A DNA stretch of 27,590 nt from an uncultured Lachnospiraceae bacterium (GTDB lineage Bacteria > Bacillota > Clostridia > Lachnospirales > Lachnospiraceae). Made by a program: the position numbers and the translations under genes. The notes under the pieces were generated by a model that saw nothing but the letters and a program-made list of their open reading frames with translations, had not been told where the DNA came from and did not search any database. The DNA is taken from positions 1 to 27,590 of the forward strand of contig CAJUOE010000166.1 of assembly GCA_910587895.1 (NCBI GenBank), read 5' to 3'. Of the stretch, positions 15,291-23,930 are shown in pieces (the first letter of the stretch is position 1; each line of letters opens with the position of its first letter).

Positions 15291-16610
15291 TCATTCCGCA
15301 CAGTCATCCAAAATGGCCATCACCGCATCCATTAAGTTATCCGCCGATATATCCGCCGTCACGTCGTATTTCCCATCCTTCCCGGCCTGTCCCGTCAGAA
15401 GAAGAATCGTACGCAGCCCTGCGTTTTTTCCAGTCTGCATATCTATCGTACTATCGCCTATCATATAAGACTGCGTCAGATCTATATTATATTTTTCCGC
15501 CGCTTCACTGATCATACCCGTTGCCGGTTTCCGACAGTTACAGGGAATCTTATACTGAATATTCTCCTCCGGATATCCCTTATCCGGATGATGGGGACAA
15601 AACATAATATCATCCAGATATGCGCCCTCTTCTCCCAAGAGCACCTGCATCTTTCTGTGAATCCGCTCAACATCCTCTATCCCACACAAGCCTCTTGCCA
15701 CTACAGGCTGATTAGTTACCAAAATAACCAGATACCCCGCCTCATTCAGTCTGCGAATTGCCTCGGCTACTCCATCCTCCAGTTCAAATTGCTCCTCCAT
15801 ATAGAGCAATCCCCGATACCTGTTCACCGTTCCATCCCGATCCAAAAATATGCATACCTGTCTGTTTTCAAGATTTTTCTTACGCCAGATTCCTTCCTGC
15901 TGTTCCCTTGATACCTTACAAAAACGCTCCGGCGTCCCGGCATCCTTGACATACTCCGGCGAGCGATAGGCAAACACCTTTCCCTCTTTTATCAGCGGGC
16001 GCAAAATATCCTGCTCCAAATCCTTCTTACCGGGCTTGTATACATTGTCCAGTATATTGGTTGAAAATATGTATATACCCGCATTTACGCAATTCTCATA
16101 CCAATAGTCTCGACAGTTATGCTTAGAATCAATATCTTTCACACAATCTCTCTGGCCTATAACCAAAAGATCCGAATCATAGGGATGCGCATTGGGATGA
16201 GCCAGCAATGTCGCATATCCGCAATGACTCTCATGAAAGGCCAGCATCCGCTCCAGATTTACATCAAACATAATATCCCCGTATACAAGCAGAAAATTCC
16301 GGGTTCTGACGACTGATCCCAAATAAGAAAAAGCACCCCCTGATCCCAACGGTTCATTCTCTTCAATATATTGTATATATACCCCCAGTTTACTGCCATC
16401 TCCCAGGTAATCCTTTATCTTATTTCCCAGATACCCGACAATGATTACAAACTCCCTGATTCCATATCTGGCAATGGCGGCTATCTGCCACTCCAACATG
16501 GGTTTCCCGTTTAACAAGAGCATCGGTTTGGGAATTAAGTCTTTTGTAAGGGGAATCATCCTTTCCCCCCTGCCGCCTGCCTGAATAACCGCAATACAGT
16601 CTTGTATCAT
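15291..16610 (-). CDS. Fused heptose-1-P guanylyltransferase / heptose bisphosphate phosphatase (HddC-GmhB)
   Basis: A 439-residue bifunctional protein. Residues 1-235 are a nucleotidyltransferase (AGGRGERMIPLTKDLIPKPM at 11-30, GDIMFD metal site at 111-116) of the HddC type. Residues 250-435 are a GmhB-type HAD phosphatase with the nucleophile FLDRDGTVNRY (255-265), VTNQPVVARG, the zinc site CPHHPDKG plus CNCRKP, and MIGDST. GmhB dephosphorylates heptose 1,7-bisphosphate and HddC then adds GMP, so the fusion joins consecutive steps. GDP and not ADP is inferred from hddA beside it, because the GDP route uses the alpha-1-phosphate. The ATG at 16610 is 3 bases after the epimerase stop. Confidence 0.9.
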   Translation of the reverse strand: MIQDCIAVIQAGGRGERMIPLTKDLIPKPMLLLNGKPMLEWQIAAIARYGIREFVIIVGYLGNKIKDYLGDGSKLGVYIQYIEENEPLGSGGAFSYLGSVVRTRNFLLVYGDIMFDVNLERMLAFHESHCGYATLLAHPNAHPYDSDLLVIGQRDCVKDIDSKHNCRDYWYENCVNAGIYIFSTNILDNVYKPGKKDLEQDILRPLIKEGKVFAYRSPEYVKDAGTPERFCKVSREQQEGIWRKKNLENRQVCIFLDRDGTVNRYRGLLYMEEQFELEDGVAEAIRRLNEAGYLVILVTNQPVVARGLCGIEDVERIHRKMQVLLGEEGAYLDDIMFCPHHPDKGYPEENIQYKIPCNCRKPATGMISEAAEKYNIDLTQSYMIGDSTIDMQTGKNAGLRTILLLTGQAGKDGKYDVTADISADNLMDAVMAILDDCAE

Positions 16611-16613
16611 TTT

Positions 16614-17558
16614 TCACATCCCATCTATGTTTTCCCGGACTGTTTTCCGAACTGCCTCATCCGATGTATAAACCGCTTTCCATCCTGCCTTTGTAATCTT
16701 ATCAATGCAATACTGAAACCTCGGTACATCCCCCTTCCAGCCGCTTTCTCCTCCTGTGTACTCATATTGCACGGACTGCAAATGCATTTCTTCACATACA
16801 ATATCCGCTATTCTGGTGACACTTGTATCCCCTTCACTACTCAAGTTATACAGCGTTACACCACACCCTGCGGTATTCATAAACTTAATTACAGCGCCGA
16901 TTAAGTCCGTTACATATATATACGGTTTTGTCTGTTTTCCATTTCCCAGAATCTGCAAATGCTCAGGATCGTTCTGCAATTTATGTATAAAATCATATAT
17001 AACCCCATGTGTCAGCCTTGGACCAATCACATTAGGGAAACGAAATATCAATGCTTCCATATCATTCATATAAGAAAATGCACTGATAAGAGCCTCACTG
17101 CCAAGCTTAGCCGCTCCGTAATAGGATACAGGGCAAAGGTTTGCCGTATTTTCATCCAGCAATATATCTCTCCTGTCTCCGTAAACAGCCGATGTTGACG
17201 CAAAAAATAGCTTTTTGACCCCAAAATTACGCATACAGCACAGAATCTGAAACGTGGTACTGTATGTATTCCTGTACTCTATCTCCGGGTTCTTTGCACT
17301 CGACTGGATGTCCGAGTTTGCGGCCATATGAAATACATACTCTGGCCGTTCCTCTCCAAAAATATGCGCAAGGTTATTATAATCAAAAGCGTCTGTTTCA
17401 TAAATAGAAAAGTGTGGATTTTGCATTAAATGACCAATATTATCTCTTGTACCCAAAGAGAAATTATCAATACATACCACCGTATGTCCCTCTGCCAGCA
17501 ATGCATCACAGAGATGGCTCCCAATAAACCCGGCTCCTCCTATCACTAATGTTTTCAT
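16614..17558 (-). CDS. NAD-dependent nucleotide-sugar epimerase/dehydratase (extended SDR)
   Basis: A 314-residue extended SDR. The NAD site GGAGFIGSH (7-15), HMAANSD (77-83), the serine-bearing STSAVYG (121-127) and the catalytic YGAAK (147-151) are all intact, and GWKGDVPRF near the end is typical of the family. It likely acts on a nucleotide sugar. Its place between hddA and hddC-gmhB makes GDP-heptose a candidate substrate, for instance for C4 or C6 modification, but UDP-sugar epimerisation cannot be excluded. The ATG abuts the hddA stop directly, so the two are co-translated. Confidence 0.85.
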   Translation of the reverse strand: MKTLVIGGAGFIGSHLCDALLAEGHTVVCIDNFSLGTRDNIGHLMQNPHFSIYETDAFDYNNLAHIFGEERPEYVFHMAANSDIQSSAKNPEIEYRNTYSTTFQILCCMRNFGVKKLFFASTSAVYGDRRDILLDENTANLCPVSYYGAAKLGSEALISAFSYMNDMEALIFRFPNVIGPRLTHGVIYDFIHKLQNDPEHLQILGNGKQTKPYIYVTDLIGAVIKFMNTAGCGVTLYNLSSEGDTSVTRIADIVCEEMHLQSVQYEYTGGESGWKGDVPRFQYCIDKITKAGWKAVYTSDEAVRKTVRENIDGM

Positions 17559-18551
17559 CTATTCCTCTCCCCAATACTTATCACCAATATAAACAACAGA
17601 CGTGCCATCATGTTCAAATCGAAAATCAAACGGCTTTAAGCGCAGATTTTCTCTCAATAATGCCTGCTTTTCTCTGGGACAGTAAAACAGCAAAAACCCG
17701 CCGCCTCCGGCTCCCAGAAGTTTCCCCCCCAGCGCTCCGCTCTGCATTGCGCATTCATACATTTCATCTATCATTGGATTAGAAATATGTGCCGCCAGTT
17801 CTTTCTTTTTTATCCAGCTTTCATTAAGAATATTCCCAAAGTCATTCAAATCGTTCTGTTCCAGAGATTTTTTTAAATACTCCGCAAGTTCGCACATGCG
17901 AATTAAGTTAGCAGTCTTTTCCGCCTCCCTTATATTCTGTTTTTGCTCCGCCAGAATTTTATTCGCATTGTGTGTCAAACCTGTATAAAACATCACGATA
18001 TTTTCCTGAAGCTTACGTATTGTATCCCCCTTTGCAATAACAGGCTCTACCGATACTGTGTCATCCTTATGAAAACGGATATAGTTTAAGCCGCCGTAAG
18101 AAACAGCGTACTGATCCTGTTTTCCGATGGGTGCCCCCAGCTTATCAATCTCCACCTCGCATGCTTCTTTTGCCAGTTTTCCCTTCGATACATATTTTCC
18201 CTTATAGCAGGCCAATGTATGCAGCAGCCCTACCGTAAAAGCACTCGAAGACCCCAGGCCTGTCCCGCTGGGAACATCTGCCGTACTGCTGATCTCTACT
18301 CCGCTTATCTGTTTGTCATTTAGCACATAACGGAAAATAGAATGTTTGATGTCCTTAATATCCTCTACAATCTCGTTTTGCGAATATTTAAGCGCGGTTC
18401 TATTCTCATCGAAATATGGATGAACAGTTATATACATATAACGATTAATGGATGTACTCAGCACACACCCGCCATATTCTCTGTAAAAATCTGCTATATC
18501 ACTTCCTCCGCCACAAAAGCTGACGCGGAACGGGGTCTTGGTTATAATCAT
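17559..18551 (-). CDS. hddA: D-glycero-alpha-D-manno-heptose-7-phosphate kinase
   Basis: A 330-residue GHMP kinase. It shows the start TPFRVSFCGGGSDIADFY, the phosphate-binding PSGTGLGSSSAFTVG (94-108), and the third motif GGKLLGAGGGGFLLFY near 278-293. HddA makes the alpha-1,7-bisphosphate of D-glycero-D-manno-heptose and thereby commits the pathway to GDP-heptose. The HGGGTD-like entry CGGGSD is standard. It overlaps the GT32 gene by four bases (ATGA), indicating coupling. With gmhA and the hddC-gmhB fusion, all four enzymatic steps from sedoheptulose 7-phosphate are in this window. Confidence 0.92.
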   Translation of the reverse strand: MIITKTPFRVSFCGGGSDIADFYREYGGCVLSTSINRYMYITVHPYFDENRTALKYSQNEIVEDIKDIKHSIFRYVLNDKQISGVEISSTADVPSGTGLGSSSAFTVGLLHTLACYKGKYVSKGKLAKEACEVEIDKLGAPIGKQDQYAVSYGGLNYIRFHKDDTVSVEPVIAKGDTIRKLQENIVMFYTGLTHNANKILAEQKQNIREAEKTANLIRMCELAEYLKKSLEQNDLNDFGNILNESWIKKKELAAHISNPMIDEMYECAMQSGALGGKLLGAGGGGFLLFYCPREKQALLRENLRLKPFDFRFEHDGTSVVYIGDKYWGEE

Positions 18552-19687
18552 GTAAATGGCTCCAATCGTTCTACAATCGTCTGAAACTTTTCCCTGGTTT
18601 CCCGCCGGTATTTTGTCCCGGCCTCCCCCAGCCAGCCGCCGCTAAAATAGTGGATCGATATCGTCTGATCAGTGATATTCTCTTTCCCGTTGATATAATT
18701 GTAAGGACAGAAGAACTCCGACGCATATACAGTGAGTTCCTCTACGAGCTCCGTCCGATTTGTAATGGAAAGTCCCCTGTCCATCAACGGTTTCGTCTCA
18801 AAATAGCCGCTGGCCTCTAAATTGTACTGTCCGTTTTCAAGTACAAACGGTATGTCCTTTCTAAAATCCAACAGCGTGCCCACAATATCCAGATGTTTTA
18901 CACAGCCGGAACCCCCGCCAAAATTGACATGTCCCCAATCCTCCCGTCCGCAGAATCCTCTTTGAAAACGCAGTTCATCAAGATTTTTGAGCAGTTCCAC
19001 ATCTGTGTCCAGGTAAAACCCGCCATGCTCATACAATATTTCCAAACGGGCTACATCCGCCATATATCCCCAATGTTTTGCCTCATACGCCTGCCGCGTG
19101 TAGGGATGTTTCTTATAGTCATAGTTCGATGCGTTCCAGCATATGATCTCATAATCGGGACACTTCTCTTTCCAGCTATCTATGCATCTCTGAAGGTCAT
19201 TGGGGATCGGTTCTCCCGAAAACCAGGTATAATGTATGATTTTAGGGATCAACGGTTCCTCACTGCATTTATAAATGCCCTTTATATATGGCTCTGTTTT
19301 CTCCTGAAGTTGTATAATCGGCGCAATGCACACCGCAACATCTTTCATTTCCGGCATGGCGTTCAACTGCTCTATAACCGGATAGAAGTCGCCGTTCGTG
19401 ATCATTATTATACAATTATTTGCGCATATCTCTTTTAGGATATCGCTGGAAAAGACTTTCACCTTCCTGGAAACAAGTTCTATTTCCCGTCCCTGCTTTA
19501 CCGGGTTGTTATCAACATACCCCATGACTTTGCCCTCAATATTATACTGATGGCAAATGTACGGTATCAACACTCTTCCAATTGCGCCCGCACCCCAGAA
19601 AAGTATTTTTTTATCTGTCTCTTTCACATGTGCGGCAAATTCACTGAACGATGTTTTTATAAGTCTCATATATGTCATCCATTTCAC
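18548..19687 (-). CDS. GT32-family glycosyltransferase with N-terminal Rossmann module
   Basis: Residues 1-125 form a nucleotide-binding-like module (KKILFWGAGAIGRVLIPYI, then VMGYVDNNPVKQG). Residues 147-300 are the GT32/OCH1-like transferase: IPKIIHYTWFSGEPIP, DSWKEKCPDYEIICWN, and the DXD motif GGFYLDTDVELL (DTD at 227-229), which binds metal and nucleotide sugar. The protein is soluble. Start choice is uncertain: the GTG at 19687 has no strong ribosome site, and ATGs at 19678 and 19669 are alternatives. It overlaps hddA by four bases, so heptose transfer is a reasonable guess. Confidence 0.85.
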   Translation of the reverse strand: MKWMTYMRLIKTSFSEFAAHVKETDKKILFWGAGAIGRVLIPYICHQYNIEGKVMGYVDNNPVKQGREIELVSRKVKVFSSDILKEICANNCIIMITNGDFYPVIEQLNAMPEMKDVAVCIAPIIQLQEKTEPYIKGIYKCSEEPLIPKIIHYTWFSGEPIPNDLQRCIDSWKEKCPDYEIICWNASNYDYKKHPYTRQAYEAKHWGYMADVARLEILYEHGGFYLDTDVELLKNLDELRFQRGFCGREDWGHVNFGGGSGCVKHLDIVGTLLDFRKDIPFVLENGQYNLEASGYFETKPLMDRGLSITNRTELVEELTVYASEFFCPYNYINGKENITDQTISIHYFSGGWLGEAGTKYRRETREKFQTIVERLEPFT

Positions 19688-19690
19688 GTT

Positions 19691-20833
19691 TTAGTCTTCA
19701 GATCCTGCATAATGCCGAATAAGCATATCCAGGTCTGCTATCCCCGGTTCCTCATACAACAGGGCTCCCTTATCCAACAAGATATCAAATGTATAATTCC
19801 GCTCCTGCGCACCGGATCGGAAATCCTCAATATGCTGTTTTACCTCCCATGTGTTCGGGACGATACGAACTGTTTCCCCCGCATTTTTCAGCAGGCAGAG
19901 CAAATCATTCCCTGCCCGTTTAAAGTTTGGTTCCAGCTCAGGACCTGCGAACTCCCCCCTCGCGCAGTTTATTGAATATATTTTTTTTACTTCCCGCTTT
20001 TCTCTGTCCAACACGCACAGCGCGTATGCCACTGTCATATTATAGATGAGCAGGAACAGATGTCCGCCCGCACAATGGATGCCTATACAGGGAATCAAAT
20101 CTTTTTCCCACCAGACGTCCCCTTTTATGGGGTAACGGTCTACCTCCCCCCGTTCCCTGTTCCAGCAGACTATGTCAGCGGTGTCCGTTGTCACATACCA
20201 AAAATCCTGCCCGTCGTATGTCACATACTTTATATGCTCATCCGGCAACCGGAATTCTTCAACAGTCTTTTTCGACAGATCCGTGACATACAACCGTTCA
20301 AACCCCTGCATGAAACTGAAAAAACGCTCTTCATCCATACTGCCATGCAAAACAGCGGCGTCTTCCAAAGGTATATTCCACCAGTTTTCCGTTCTTCCAG
20401 TGTTCATACCGACGTCCCACATACATAGTTTCTGCCCTGCGCAACCGGGAAGGAAATAAATCTTGCCGTCATACGCAAAATAGTCCCAAAATCCCTGTAC
20501 CGCCGTCTCCTCCCTTGGATCCGCAATACGATAAACGGATTGTTTCCCACTCTCAATATCATACACATGCATATGCTGCGCCTCTGCCGGAAGAAAGCAG
20601 ACCTTGCCTGCAGCCTTTACGCAGCGCAGATGCAGATTTTGGGCAGCACGTTTTTCATCCTCAAAGGGAATCGTTTTCTCCACAGTCCATGTCGCTTTAT
20701 CTACGATCATCAACGCATTGTAATTTGTGTTGGAGAAATATATTTTTGCGGAATCCTCCGCGAAATCTGACATACTGTAAAAAACTCTGTACTCCGTTAT
20801 TCTGTCCCTGTTATTTTTTTCTCTATAATCCAT
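19691..20833 (-). CDS. Cytoplasmic beta-propeller-like protein of the glycan cluster
   Basis: A 380-residue protein with no signal peptide or membrane segment. It is built from about seven similar units of 40-50 residues, each with an aromatic strand and a Trp/Asp-containing turn: KIYFSNTNYNALMIVDKATW, VCFLPAEAQHMHVYDIE, KIYFLPGCAGQKLCMWDV, FFSFMQGFERLYVTDLS, FWYVTTDTADIVCWNRE, and further copies. This pattern fits a seven-bladed propeller. I do not recognise a named family or catalytic residues. It overlaps the LicD gene upstream by 11 bases, with its ATG inside that gene's last codons. A role as binding scaffold or specificity subunit for a transferase is inference. Confidence 0.7.
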   Translation of the reverse strand: MDYREKNNRDRITEYRVFYSMSDFAEDSAKIYFSNTNYNALMIVDKATWTVEKTIPFEDEKRAAQNLHLRCVKAAGKVCFLPAEAQHMHVYDIESGKQSVYRIADPREETAVQGFWDYFAYDGKIYFLPGCAGQKLCMWDVGMNTGRTENWWNIPLEDAAVLHGSMDEERFFSFMQGFERLYVTDLSKKTVEEFRLPDEHIKYVTYDGQDFWYVTTDTADIVCWNRERGEVDRYPIKGDVWWEKDLIPCIGIHCAGGHLFLLIYNMTVAYALCVLDREKREVKKIYSINCARGEFAGPELEPNFKRAGNDLLCLLKNAGETVRIVPNTWEVKQHIEDFRSGAQERNYTFDILLDKGALLYEEPGIADLDMLIRHYAGSED

Positions 20834-22292
20834 TGCCGACCTCGTTTTCCGGGCTGTCCCCCGCCGTCGCCAGCATTACTGGCTTGCCTGCATTCTGAAA
20901 AGGCTGTATTATGGCGTTCATGCCTCCATAATAGACATCGCACCACTCCACTGCTCTGTCTATATTATCCGTCTCGTCGCAGATTCCCCACCCGCCCTCT
21001 CTATATATGTCCAATATCTCTCTGTACTGTCCGGCAAGCGCCGGAGATACCGTTTCCAGTTGCCTGCTCATATGTCTGCCCGGTCTCCACCATAACACAA
21101 CCCGCTCCTGCGCATTTTCAAAAATCTTTAATATATATTGCAGTTTTTCCAGCGAGGCTGCCCCATACGTATTAAAATCCGCCAGATCATTTGCGAACAG
21201 TACTATTTTCTTCTGATGCCCATTGCTGTCCTTGATCTTCCGATTCCATTCAGGCGGCAGATCCACTCCCCTATCCAACGACAGAATGGCTGCGGAATCA
21301 ACAACCCCCAGCTTTTCCGCCTGCATTTCCTTTTCAAATACCCTTTCTCTCAGCCAGCGCAGTTGCCTTGCGTAATAGGGATATTCGTGCGTTCCTGTTT
21401 TTCTTACAATCCTCTCGTACGCTCCGTAGATTCTACGCAGGATCTGTTCATATCCGCAGGGAACCGGCACTGCAAAATTTTCAAAAGCAGCCCCTATCAC
21501 CTCCGAAAAATATTCCTTCCGGAATTTTTTTAAAGGCCACCGTATATAATCCATATATTGTACCAGATAGTCGCTCTCCTCTTCGTCGTACATCATTGCG
21601 AAATAGTTGGCCCATTTCCACAGCTCCGGTATCGCCTGTTCCCAATCTTCATCCTCGATCAGCTGGCGGTTAATCTTTGCGCCGCAATTTTCTTCTAAAT
21701 AATGTACTCCCTCCAGTATTTCCTCTTTTGTAGTACACTTTCTTTCTTCCTTTCCCTCGCCTTCATCGCTCTGTATGGCCCCTGCCAGCAATGCGCAGTG
21801 TGAGGCAACTGAAAACAGGCCCTCCTGCATAGCTCTGTCCTTCTCTTCCCTTGGCAGATAATCCAATGGGAAAATATCCAGTCCGACCGTAAAAGGACAT
21901 CCATGATACTGTTCCAGCCATTCCCTGTCTATACTGACCCCGCTGCCACTGTTGACACATGTATGGAATTGATCGTATTTTTCCCCCAGCAGCGAACATC
22001 TCACAAGGTATCCAGAAGGCAATTCCCTGGGTAATATCTGGATCAGTCTGTTATAATCTTTCCGTTTTACCCAAATATCCATATCATCATCCCAGGGTAC
22101 AAAACCTTCATGCCGAACAGCGCCCAGCAATGTTCCGTATGCCGCATACCATGTAATACCGTGTCTGTCACAAATTTCTGCTACTTTTTGCAATACTTCC
22201 AGTTCAGCGGACCATAGAGTTTTCATAGTCACATCTATGTAGAAACCATTTTTAACCTCCTGGTCAAAAAAGCCTTCCCGAAACTCCAGCAT
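20823..22292 (-). CDS. LicD-family phosphotransferase with C-terminal GT-B-like domain (copy 1)
   Basis: LicD proteins transfer phosphorylcholine or similar groups from CDP-precursors to sugars. The nucleotidyltransferase-fold core is at 30-200, with AYGTLLGAVRHEGFVPWDDD (51-70) and MDIWV carrying the metal-binding acidic residues. After a helical middle, residues 360-489 form an additional domain (KIVLFANDLADFNTYGAASL, VVLWWRPGRHM, WCDVYYGGMNAIIQPFQNAGKPVM) resembling half of a GT-B transferase. It is a close paralogue of the next gene upstream. The ATG at 22292 has GAGGAG. An intrinsic terminator lies only 25 bases before it, which is unusual and may regulate it. The transferred group is not determined by sequence. 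Confidence 0.85.
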   Translation of the reverse strand: MLEFREGFFDQEVKNGFYIDVTMKTLWSAELEVLQKVAEICDRHGITWYAAYGTLLGAVRHEGFVPWDDDMDIWVKRKDYNRLIQILPRELPSGYLVRCSLLGEKYDQFHTCVNSGSGVSIDREWLEQYHGCPFTVGLDIFPLDYLPREEKDRAMQEGLFSVASHCALLAGAIQSDEGEGKEERKCTTKEEILEGVHYLEENCGAKINRQLIEDEDWEQAIPELWKWANYFAMMYDEEESDYLVQYMDYIRWPLKKFRKEYFSEVIGAAFENFAVPVPCGYEQILRRIYGAYERIVRKTGTHEYPYYARQLRWLRERVFEKEMQAEKLGVVDSAAILSLDRGVDLPPEWNRKIKDSNGHQKKIVLFANDLADFNTYGAASLEKLQYILKIFENAQERVVLWWRPGRHMSRQLETVSPALAGQYREILDIYREGGWGICDETDNIDRAVEWCDVYYGGMNAIIQPFQNAGKPVMLATAGDSPENEVGNGL

Positions 22293-22316
22293 CGAAATCT
22301 CCTCTCACAATTATGT

Positions 22317-22344
22317 AAAAAAGCCTCCGTCAAACGACGAAGGC
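22317..22344 (-). terminator. Rho-independent terminator between the two licD genes
   Basis: The minus strand folds as GCCTTCGTC - GTTT - GACGGAGGC, nine pairs with one G-U, followed directly by six T. It ends 25 bases before the start codon of the downstream licD copy, leaving room only for its ribosome site. It therefore acts either as partial terminator inside the operon or as an attenuator in the leader of licD copy 1. Confidence 0.8.
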
Positions 22345-22377
22345 AAATCCACCCAGTTCCTCTATAACTGCCTCCAT
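22330..22377 (-). CDS. Possible 15-residue leader peptide overlapping the terminator
   Basis: An ATG at 22377 opens a short frame reading MEAVIEELGGFAFVV whose stop codon TGA lies in the loop of the terminator hairpin. That geometry is what translation-coupled attenuation would need. No strong ribosome site precedes it, and no run of a single regulatory amino acid is present. An upstream hairpin CAGTT/AACTG could pair alternatively. The reading may be fortuitous. Confidence 0.3.
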   Translation of the reverse strand: MEAVIEELGGFAFVV

Positions 22378-22459
22378 GCAAATTACCGCTCAATCCTATA
22401 AGCTATATTGTATATCGTCGAATTAACACTAAATAATTAGTCCAAATTTCTCCATCACT

Positions 22460-23902
22460 TCAAATATCCGGATTCATCAGCATAATGGTTTTTCCTGCTC
22501 TCTGAAAAAGCTGTACAGCGCCGCTCATATTGCCATAATAGGCATCGCACCATGCTGCCGCTCTGCCTGCACGATCAGTCTCATCGCAGATTCCCCAACC
22601 TTCTTCTTTATATTTTTCGAGAATCACATGGTAGCGGTGCGCCAGTTCCTGCGATACATCGGTCAATCGGCTTTCCATATTTTTCTGAGGTCTCCACCAG
22701 ACAACGATCCGTTTCCTCATTTTCGACAGTCTGTCCAATACGCTCTCCAGCCTGTTAAGAGCCTGTTCTCCCTGCGTCTTCATATCGTAGCATTCATATG
22801 AAAAAAATATTATCTTCCGGTTTTTTTCATTCGCTTTTTCTAACTGGGCTTTCCACTCAGGCAGAAGGCTTGTGTCCTCATTTAACAGTATATGATATGC
22901 AGGAACTATTCCCTCAAGCATCTTCGAGAACGCACTCTCATTCTCCAGCTTATTCTTTAGCCGCCGGAGCTGCAGAACATAACCCGGATATTCATGCGTG
23001 CCCGTTCTTTTCCTCAGTACCTCATAAGCGCCGTAAATCCTGCGCAGCACCTGCTCGTATCCACAGGGAACGGGCAGCATAAAATTCTCAAAGGACGCGC
23101 TGTATATTTCAGAAAAATATTCCCGGGAGAACTTCTTATTAGGCCACCTCACATAATCCACATAATTTACCAGATAGTCGCTCTCCTCCTCACTGTACAT
23201 CATGGCAAAACAATTCGCCCATCTGCCAAATTCAGAAGCGACACGATACCACTCTTCCCTCTCTGCCAACTGAGGATCTATCTTGGCACCACAGCTTTCC
23301 AGATAATGTATGCCCTCCCATATCTCCTCTCTGAAAGCCTTCTTCTGCTCTGCCGGATCCTCTCCCCGGTCATATTCTCCACGATGGATCCAACTGGCCA
23401 GTTGTGCTCCACGCGTTGCCAGCATGACCAGGTTTTGCTGCATCTCTCTGGCAGCGGCATCTCTGGGTAAACAGTCCAGCGGGAAAATATCCAGCCCCAC
23501 AGAGAACGGACACCCATGGTACTCCCTCCGACGCCTTTCTTCCATACTGAAACTTCCATTGTTCACCATCATGTGAAACTGATCATAGCCCGCTTGGGTC
23601 AGCGGGCTTTTCACCTCGTAACCCTCCGGCAATTCTAAAGGCAGCACCCGCAGCAACTCATTATAATCTTTCCTCTTGACCCATATATCCAGATCATCAT
23701 CCCAGGGAACAAAACCCTCATGGCGGATTGCACCCAGCAGGGTTCCGTAGGCCGCAAACCATACAATACCATGCCGGTCGCAGATCTCCGCCACCTTTTG
23801 CAGCAGCTCCAGCTCAGCCGCCCACACCGTCTTCATGGTCGGATCTATGTAAAATCCCTCCCGTACCTCCTGATCAAAAAAACCTTCCTGAAACTCCAGC
23901 AT
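22460..23902 (-). CDS. LicD-family phosphotransferase with C-terminal GT-B-like domain (copy 2)
   Basis: A 480-residue paralogue of the adjacent LicD gene with the same order: the N-terminal MLEFQEGFFDQEV, the LicD core AYGTLLGAIRHEGFVPWDDD (51-70) then LDIWV, a helical linker and a C-terminal GT-B-like domain (KIIFFSYECYD, VVWWRPQKNM, WCDAYYGNMSGAVQLFQRAG). Similarity runs over the full length and is strongest in the first 90 residues, so the pair arose by tandem duplication. The C-terminus is slightly shorter and ends MLMNPDI. The ATG at 23902 has AAAGGG; an open 36-codon extension upstream overlaps the previous gene and lacks family resemblance. Different acceptors or donors for the two copies are plausible. 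Confidence 0.85.
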   Translation of the reverse strand: MLEFQEGFFDQEVREGFYIDPTMKTVWAAELELLQKVAEICDRHGIVWFAAYGTLLGAIRHEGFVPWDDDLDIWVKRKDYNELLRVLPLELPEGYEVKSPLTQAGYDQFHMMVNNGSFSMEERRRREYHGCPFSVGLDIFPLDCLPRDAAAREMQQNLVMLATRGAQLASWIHRGEYDRGEDPAEQKKAFREEIWEGIHYLESCGAKIDPQLAEREEWYRVASEFGRWANCFAMMYSEEESDYLVNYVDYVRWPNKKFSREYFSEIYSASFENFMLPVPCGYEQVLRRIYGAYEVLRKRTGTHEYPGYVLQLRRLKNKLENESAFSKMLEGIVPAYHILLNEDTSLLPEWKAQLEKANEKNRKIIFFSYECYDMKTQGEQALNRLESVLDRLSKMRKRIVVWWRPQKNMESRLTDVSQELAHRYHVILEKYKEEGWGICDETDRAGRAAAWCDAYYGNMSGAVQLFQRAGKTIMLMNPDI

Positions 23903-23930
23903 CGGTTTTCCCTTTCTGACATTCCATATT

